Source: Ashinkailepas kermadecensis (taxonomy: Eukaryota; Arthropoda; Thecostraca; Neolepadidae). From it: a stretch of DNA of 64,000 nt. The notes beneath the pieces were generated by a model. It saw nothing but the letters and a program-made list of their open reading frames with translations. It searched no databases and had not been told where the DNA came from. The position numbers were made by a program, and so were the translations under genes. The stretch lies in NCBI GenBank assembly GCA_034440615.1, contig JAOTOM010005183.1, positions 62,001-126,000 of the forward strand, given 5' to 3'. Shown here in pieces: positions 58,083-64,000 of the stretch (position 1 is the stretch's first letter; each line of letters begins with the position of its first letter).

Positions 58083-58555
58083 AATGGATTGGAACCATAA
58101 TACACAATCATAGACCAAGAAAGACGCAACGGGTCCAAAAATGAACGTTGAGGCAGGGCCTCGGTTCGGTAGCCAATCTGGGAGGATAGCAACAAAGATA
58201 TGAAGTGCATCAAAGCTCTGCGGAAACCGCATTTCATAACTACCAGAAAATCTGGGAAGTAGGAAACTAATGATCGAATTTAATCAATCGACTTTTCGCA
58301 GCGAACGCCCATACGAAGCATTCCATCACGTCAAATATGGCGCAAGTGTATCATGTGGCAGCAATTAGTAAAACGCAGAAGGCCTAGCAGAAACCGTAGC
58401 ATCGCACGAAGTGTGGCGAATGCACCAAATACGAAAGATGGGTGTGCACGTGCACTGACGTTGCCGTCGTGGCGACCGGGTCCTATGAACTGGAATGCCT
58501 GAAATTGTGAAATTTTGTATTTTACAGTGGTGGGTAATACATTTTAAATTGGAGT
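58083..58555. other. Spacer of the large inverted repeat
   Basis: About 470 bases between the two arms. No gene or repeat is recognised in it. Confidence 0.6.
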
Positions 58556-58696
58556 TATGGGCCTAATACGTCTTCGAAACCCTGCTCGTTTTAGGGCTTT
58601 GTTGCTTTTTTTGTCCACCGAGTATTTTTTACGTCTCAGGGTGTTTTCGAAGATCCCGATGTGTTTATTTAACTCCCGGTCGTTTTGTACGTTTTG
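58556..58696 (-). repeat. Right arm of the inverted repeat, inner part
   Basis: Matches the reverse complement of about 57945-58082, ending in ACGTTTTG where the CR1 element begins. The match resumes at 62372 beyond the CR1. Confidence 0.85.
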
Positions 58697-58869
58697 AAGT
58701 CATAAAGTCATAAAGTCATAAAGTATTAAGGCTTAATAAGAGCCACAGGGGCCCATCTGGGTTAAGCCTATCTAGAAAAGGTACTAGATATAAATGTACA
58801 TACTCTCACCCCAATCAATCCCTTATCCCAAGTTCCTAGGAAGCTATATACCCCAGCCTATCTAGCACC

Positions 58870-59250
58870 ACTCACTTGCTACCGCATAACACCCTCAACA
58901 ATCACAAGCTCCTCCCATCATACCCATCGTGCCACCATAGACAATCTCATCAGCATCACATCCCGAACGAAGGTGCCGAATCCACTGCTAGGCACACCCC
59001 ACACAAATTTATAAAGCATTCAGACTTAATAAGAGAATCACTTGCTATTGCATAATACACTCAACAATTACAAACTCCTCCCATCATACCCATTGTGCTA
59101 CCATAGACAATCTCATCAGTATCACATCCCGAAGGAAGGTGCTGAATCCACTGCTAGGTACACCCTCTATAAAGTTATAAAGCGTTTAGACTTAATAAGA
59201 GACTCACTTGCTATTGCATAACACACTCAACAATTACAAACTCCTCCCAA
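58870..59250 (-). repeat. Tandem repeat in the CR1 3' region, about 167-bp unit
   Basis: TCACTTGCTA followed by CGCATAACACCCTCAAC or close variants starts at about 58870, 59037 and 59204. Each copy continues through CTCCTCCCATCATACCCAT and CTTAATAAGAG. Confidence 0.88.
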
Positions 59251-59271
59251 CTCCCATTTCCTCCCTGTCGA

Positions 59272-61112
59272 TCAACCCTCCCTGGAATACAGAAAAACAA
59301 GCCCCCTAGTCTTATGATGATTGTCTATGCCGTTTTTAAAGATGTTCAGTGTGTTGCTACTGACAATGGTTCCTGGCAGCTGGTGCCAGTGTTCTACTAC
59401 CCTGTTGGTGAAGAAAGACTGTCTTAACCTTGTCCTGCTGTGATTAACTTTAATTTTGAATTGATGACCTCTAATTGCATCAATTCTGTTAAATTCAAAC
59501 ATTTCCCTGAGATATCCCTGTTCCTAACCATGAACAAATTTAAAAACCTCGATGAGATCTCCTCTCAGCCTTCTATTTCTAAGTGAAAACATATTCAATT
59601 TCTTCAATCTTTCCTCATATGCCAGGTTCCCTATACCATTAACCATTTTTGTTGCCCTCTTTTGTACTCTCTCTAAAAGCCAACAATCTTTCTCATAACT
59701 AGGGGACCAAGCTTGGACACAGTATTCCAAATGTGGCCTGACATATGCACAGTAAAGCTTCCTGATGACCTCCTCACTTTTGTATGACACATTCCTCTGT
59801 ATTTCCCCAAGCATTCTTAGTGCCTTCTTCCTGGCTTCTTTGGTCTGTTCTGATGCCCCCAATTTTGTGTTCAAAATAACACCTAAGTCCTTCTCCTGCT
59901 GAGTCACAGATAGTACTTGGCCACCCATCAAGTATGGAGCCTTCATATGCTGCCTACCTACATGAATGACTTTGCACGTATCAAAATTAAACTTCATTTG
60001 CCATTTTTCGGACCACTTCACTAGCTCGTCTAAGTCTTTCTGCAGCAAAACCTGCTCATTGTGCCCTGTTATTGCCCTAAAGATCTTCAAATCATCCGCA
60101 AATTTCAAAACCTTACTGCTTAGGCCACATTCAATGCTATTCACATATATAATGAACAATAGTGGCCCCAGTACCGACCCCTGGGGGACTCCACTAAGAA
60201 CATTTTGCCATGATGACTTTGTACCATTTAGCATCACTCTCTGCTGTCTATCTGAAAGCCACAACTCTATCCATTTTAGGATGCTACCTGCAATACCATG
60301 GACCTGAAGCTGCATCATTAACCGTGTATGGGGTACCTTGTCAAAGGCCTTACTAAAGTCAAGATATGCTACATCAACCTGATTTCCCTGATCAAATTGT
60401 TCTGTAGCAAAATTCAAAAAGTCCAAGAGATTTGTGAGACACGATCGCCCTTTTCTAAACCCATGTTGAGTATCTTGAATCAATCTGTTTCCTTCCAGAA
60501 AACTAACTATTCTATCCTTGATAATTGATTCGAGTACCTTGCTGACTAGGGATGTGAGACTTACTGGCCTATAGTTTTCAACTTTCCCTCTTTCTCCTTT
60601 CTTGAAAATAGGAACTACATTTGCCCTTTTCCAATCTGTTGGAATTTCATCTTGTGAAACTGATCTACACAATATTGTACTAAGTGGAATTGCCACTTCC
60701 TTTTCAGCTGCCCGCAATACCCTAGCATAAATTCCATCAGGTCCTGCTGCCTTGTTTGGCTTTATTTTTCTGATATAATTGAAAACAATATCACTATCAA
60801 TGAAATCAACATCGTGTATCTGATCACCTGTCACTGAACTGTGGTTCACGGTTGGCAGATTAGTCACATCCTCCACTGTAAACACTGATTTAAACTGCTT
60901 GCTCAGCTCCTCAACCATCTCACCATCCTCACTCAATATAGTCCCATTTACTTCCAGTGGACCAATTGTGCTTGACACTTTACTTAGCTTGTAGAAACTA
61001 AAGAACTTTTTACTGTCCCCATTACAGTTCCTAGCCAAATCCAATTCTTTTGCTCGCTTTGCTGCTGTGATTTTCTGCTTCACAGCATCTCTAGATTTTT
61101 ATACGACCTTAG
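59272..61112 (-). pseudogene. CR1 reverse transcriptase (frameshifted, with stop)
   Basis: The RNA-dependent DNA polymerase of the CR1 element. Motifs in order: GPDGIYARVLR, VENYRPVSLTS, HGFRKGRSCLTNLL, AYLDFSKAFDKVPH (motif A), SGVPQGSVLGPLLF (motif B) and FADDLKIF (motif C). Motif C has phenylalanine where many RTs have tyrosine, which is common in this clade. The thumb and C-terminal part follow (LGVILNTKL, YVRPHLEYCVQAW). A TAG at 59524-59526 interrupts the frame after FKFVHG. The same frame then continues with EFNRIDAIRGHQFKI to a stop near 59272, the normal end. A frame change near 61085-61112 separates it from the linker upstream. Confidence 0.92.
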
Positions 61113-61352
61113 ATTTACGATATTTGAAGCTTCCTTAAATACTCTAATTGCATCTTTCTTAGCCTTAATTGCTTTCATCACATCTGGTGTAAGCCATGCT
61201 GGCTTTCCTACCCTTCTTTTGCGCCTTTGCTTTTGGGGGACATGTCTAATCTGAATTTCCCTCAAGTAAGATTTGAACTTTTCCCAAATTTCACAGGCGT
61301 TTAAATCAAAGAATTCTTCTTTCCATTTGATGGCACTTAAAGCCTCTCTCAT
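61080..61352 (-). pseudogene. CR1 linker between endonuclease and RT
   Basis: About 90 codons beginning MREALSAIKW and including RKRRVGKPAWLTPDV, the usual region between the two enzymes. It is in a different frame from both neighbours. The frame change on its 5' side lies near 61375-61390, where PNFSRADFD should follow the endonuclease directly. Confidence 0.85.
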
Positions 61353-62272
61353 GCAGTCAAAGTCTGCCCTGCTAAAATTTGGATATTTGCCAAATTATCC
61401 TTGATTGTCCCTGCTACCTGTGCCTTGAATCTCACTATGTTATGGTCACTTCTTCCCAGAGTTTCTCCTACAGTCAAGTCTTGAACTAAATCACTTAAAT
61501 CTGAGAAGACAAGGTCCAAGAATGAGCCCTGCCTGGTTGGTTCCGTTACAAACTGGTGTAAGAACAAGTCCTCTTCAAGGCATTTCCTAAACAGTTTACA
61601 TGATGGGGAGCTAACACCAACATTTTCATATCCTTTTAGATTAAAGTCACCAAGAATAAGGCATTTCCTCTGGAAGTTTCTACTGATTTCCTCACAAATC
61701 ACTTTATGGAGCTCCAGTTGCTGAGAATGTGGCAAGGTTCCTGATCGATACAAAGCTCCTATCATCAGTTTATTGCTGTTGCCTTTTCCCACAGCAACAT
61801 CAAGCCAAATGGACTCCACAGACACATTTTGTACCCCATCTGCTACTTTTTGAGAACTGTATAAGCTATTCACATACAGCATTACACCACCCCCTTTCAA
61901 TGCTGGACCCCTATTGCATGAAAACATATTGTATCCCTGGATCTCATAGTCCTGCAAGTTATCCCCAAAATATCCCTCACTGACCCATGCCTCAGTAATG
62001 CAAACAAAATCTGGTTTCTCCTCAGCAACATAACACTTGAACTCATCAAATTTGGATCGAATGCTCTGAGCATTAAGCATCATACACTTAACAAAAGTTC
62101 CATGACCCTCTTTGGCTTTTTCATGTTGAGTAGTTCTATCATCTCTGGATGAGCTACCATTCTGCCCCCTTGATCTACTGCTACCCCTATTTGCTGACTG
62201 TGAGGTTCTATTGCCTATGCTGTCACTATTGGCATATCCCTGAGATGGCAATGCCAATTCTTCCCTCCCCAC
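61349..62272 (-). pseudogene. CR1 APE-type endonuclease
   Basis: The nicking enzyme that starts target-primed reverse transcription. Catalytic landmarks are present: LNAQSIRSK (asparagine), CITEAW (glutamate), GALYRSG, LILGDFNLKG (aspartate/asparagine) and GRSDHNIVRF (the SDH triad end). The frame then runs off after NLANI because of a frameshift. The first codon in this frame is GTG, so the true start is uncertain. The first in-frame ATG lies at CMMLNAQS. Confidence 0.9.
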
Positions 62273-62280
62273 CCCATTAT

Positions 62281-62371
62281 CTAGTTTCCCTGAAGGACAT
62301 GTTCATATACTTTGCCTAACACTTGCACCCCCTTCTCGGAGAAGTGCAGGCCATCCCTCTGATAGAGGTCA
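62281..62371 (-). pseudogene. C-terminal end of CR1 ORF1
   Basis: About 29 codons read TDLYQRDGLHFSEKGVQVLG and a few more to a TAG at 62281-62283. The DGLHFSEKG stretch is the conserved C-terminal block of the esterase-like domain found in some CR1 ORF1 proteins. The rest of ORF1 is missing, and the match to the inverted repeat arm begins at once, so this is the 5' truncation point. Confidence 0.75.
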
Positions 62372-63018
62372 GTTTTGGAACCATGTTGCCTTTTGTGGGC
62401 CCAGCCTCTTTTACAGGCCCTTGTGCGTTCTCATGGCCCCTGTGCGCCTTGCGAGCTTGCAGTGTGTTCTTTTTTAGAGCTCCCAGTATGTTTAACTAGG
62501 GCTGCAACACATGTTTTAAGGCGCCATCGCTTTTTGGGAGACTCGGTGCGCTTTGGAGGGTTAGTTGTATTTTCGGGCACCGTTGTACTCTTAGGGTCCC
62601 ACTGTATATTTGGGGCTTCTGACGCAAATTTGTGGGGCCCCAGTACGATTTTGGGACTTCGGTGCGATTTCTCTGGGTCCCAGCGCGACTTATCGCTCCC
62701 AGGCGCGTGGTTCCGGAGATCCAACGCCAGCTTTCTGGGCTCAACGCGATTTTTGTGGATCTTTTCTGTTTTGTTTTTTAAAGTCCCAATCCCGGCCTGA
62801 TTTTCGAGCCTCTGGCGCCATGTTTTTGTATCACATCTCGATTTTTCGAGATCCGGTATGCTTTTCGGTGCTATACGCAATTTTTGAAGGCATCTGGAAA
62901 AAAAATGTTCGGTGCTGCAGAGCCATTTTCCTGACCCCGACATTTATTTGTTGGAATCCCTCCTTTTTTGGAGGGCTCCAGCTTGATTTTTTGGGATACT
63001 GATCCGGCTTTGTGGTAT
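62372..63018 (-). repeat. Right arm of the inverted repeat, outer part
   Basis: Matches the reverse complement of about 57299-57945, starting with GTTTTGGAACCATGTTGCC. It ends near 63018, where both arms lose similarity. Confidence 0.85.
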
Positions 63019-64000
63019 AGGTGTAATTTCAGCAGTGTGAGGTAACTTATCAAGGGATTCCAAAAGAAAACCTTAGACTGGGTGGTGGAGTTAGGGTTGA
63101 AATCCGACCAATCAGAAACCATATTGGTAGATTAGGCCCATCCACAGGGCATTTTAGTTGATAACTAATTATATTATTTCGAAATGCCCCCTTTGACAAA
63201 ATAGCGGTCGAAATCCAAGGATTTTTTTAATGGGCGTAGGTCCCCCCCCCCTCCCCTGCAAATCCGTTTTCCCCCTCCTGCTTGACGCAAATATAGGTAC
63301 TCCACTGGTCCCTCAATAATTTTCCGAAACATACGCCCATGGGGCAAAGCCAACATTGAGGGGACAAATTACCCCTCACAAGCATACAATGCAACATCCA
63401 TGCCCCCATAGAAAATGGAAGGAATGATGTCTTTAAATGCATTTTCTTCCAACAAACTTCTTTTTTGTTATTACAGCCTGCATGATTAGAGCTTCCCAGC
63501 TTCCATACCTTCTGAACGTCATTTACAAAACGGTACAGCACAGCGAAAACGATGGGCGTGACGGCGTGGAATTTGAAGGTTTGGATTATGTATGCACTGA
63601 CATTGTTCCATTGTTGCATTGTCATTTATGCATTGCTGTTCAATGCTTGTTCTTGCCGTGAATTTATTCGCTGAGGATATATTTTAGCTCGTGTGACAGT
63701 TGCCTTGCAGCCAGCACCAAATGTAATAAAAATAAACAAATTCCTAAGATGGCGCTCAGAAAACCAACGCAATCCACTTTTCGTTGTCACCTTTGCGAAA
63801 TTGTCGTCCAAGGACTGAGAAATGATCGTTCAAGCTTTGCTTATGACATCAAGCTGGTGGGAATAAATAGTAGTGATGAATCTAGCTATATTCAGTTAGA
63901 CTTGGAGGACTTAAAAGTGGGTTGATCAATGGCAGATATCTGTAAGATATGCTTAGCACCAGCCCCGCCAGCTCGCTGCAATCTAGAGGCCAGCGGGAAG
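63019..64000. other. No gene; one dispersed repeat copy
   Basis: At about 63340-63405 is the second copy of the GGGCAAAGCCAACATTGA repeat found in the Toll intron, in the same orientation. A C run lies at 63242-63252. No gene is recognised to the window end. Confidence 0.5.

Larger units (their letters stand above)
58697..62371 (-). mobile_element. 5'-truncated CR1-type LINE
   Basis: A non-LTR retrotransposon in minus orientation, about 3.7 kb. From its 5' end it has the last 30 codons of an ORF1-like protein, an APE-type endonuclease, a linker, a reverse transcriptase and a 3' untranslated region. It ends in three exact 8-bp units, AAGTCATA as written on the plus strand (58697-58720). A 3' end of short tandem 8-bp units is a known CR1/L2 trait. 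Both edges are fixed independently because the element splits one arm of the large inverted repeat. The word GTTTTG flanks it on both sides (58691-58696 and 62372-62377) and may be a short target duplication. Two frameshifts and one stop make it inactive. Confidence 0.92.

Overview
This is a eukaryotic, almost certainly animal, genomic window. The evidence is one spliced Toll-family receptor gene with consensus splice sites, a CR1-type LINE, a Ty3/Gypsy remnant, a tRNA-derived SINE and two TTAA-flanked DNA-element candidates. The architecture of the receptor (large LRR ectodomain, internal cysteine cluster, second LRR block, TIR domain, long tail) is that of the arthropod Toll-6/7/8/18-wheeler group, so an arthropod is the best guess. 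The sequence does not identify the species.

Layout. From 1 to about 23.1 kb there is no confident host gene. A SINE with perfect 16-bp target-site duplications lies near 1.6-1.8 kb and an internally deleted Gypsy remnant at 17.7-18.4 kb. Between them are many unrelated GC-rich tandem arrays; six different arrays are packed into 19.6-23.1 kb. From 23.4 to 30.1 kb, on the minus strand, is the Toll gene: two coding exons, one phase-0 intron, about 1404 residues. From 30.8 to 43 kb minisatellites dominate again. From 43.9 to 50.6 kb lie two TTAA-flanked elements of about 870 bp and a 2.3-kb array with higher-order structure. From 53.3 to 58.1 kb runs a tandem array that grades from nearly uniform units to barely recognisable ones. 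Its last part has an inverted copy further right, and that copy is split by a 3.7-kb 5'-truncated CR1 LINE (58.7-62.4 kb).

By rough addition about 20 kb of the 64 kb is tandem repeat, from some thirty separate arrays with periods of 8 to about 100 bp. Most long open frames in the window are by-products of these arrays, not genes. The only apparently intact gene is the Toll receptor, which would act at the cell surface in innate immune or developmental signalling. The other protein-like sequences are retroelement remnants. Positions of repeat edges are read by eye and may be off by several bases.
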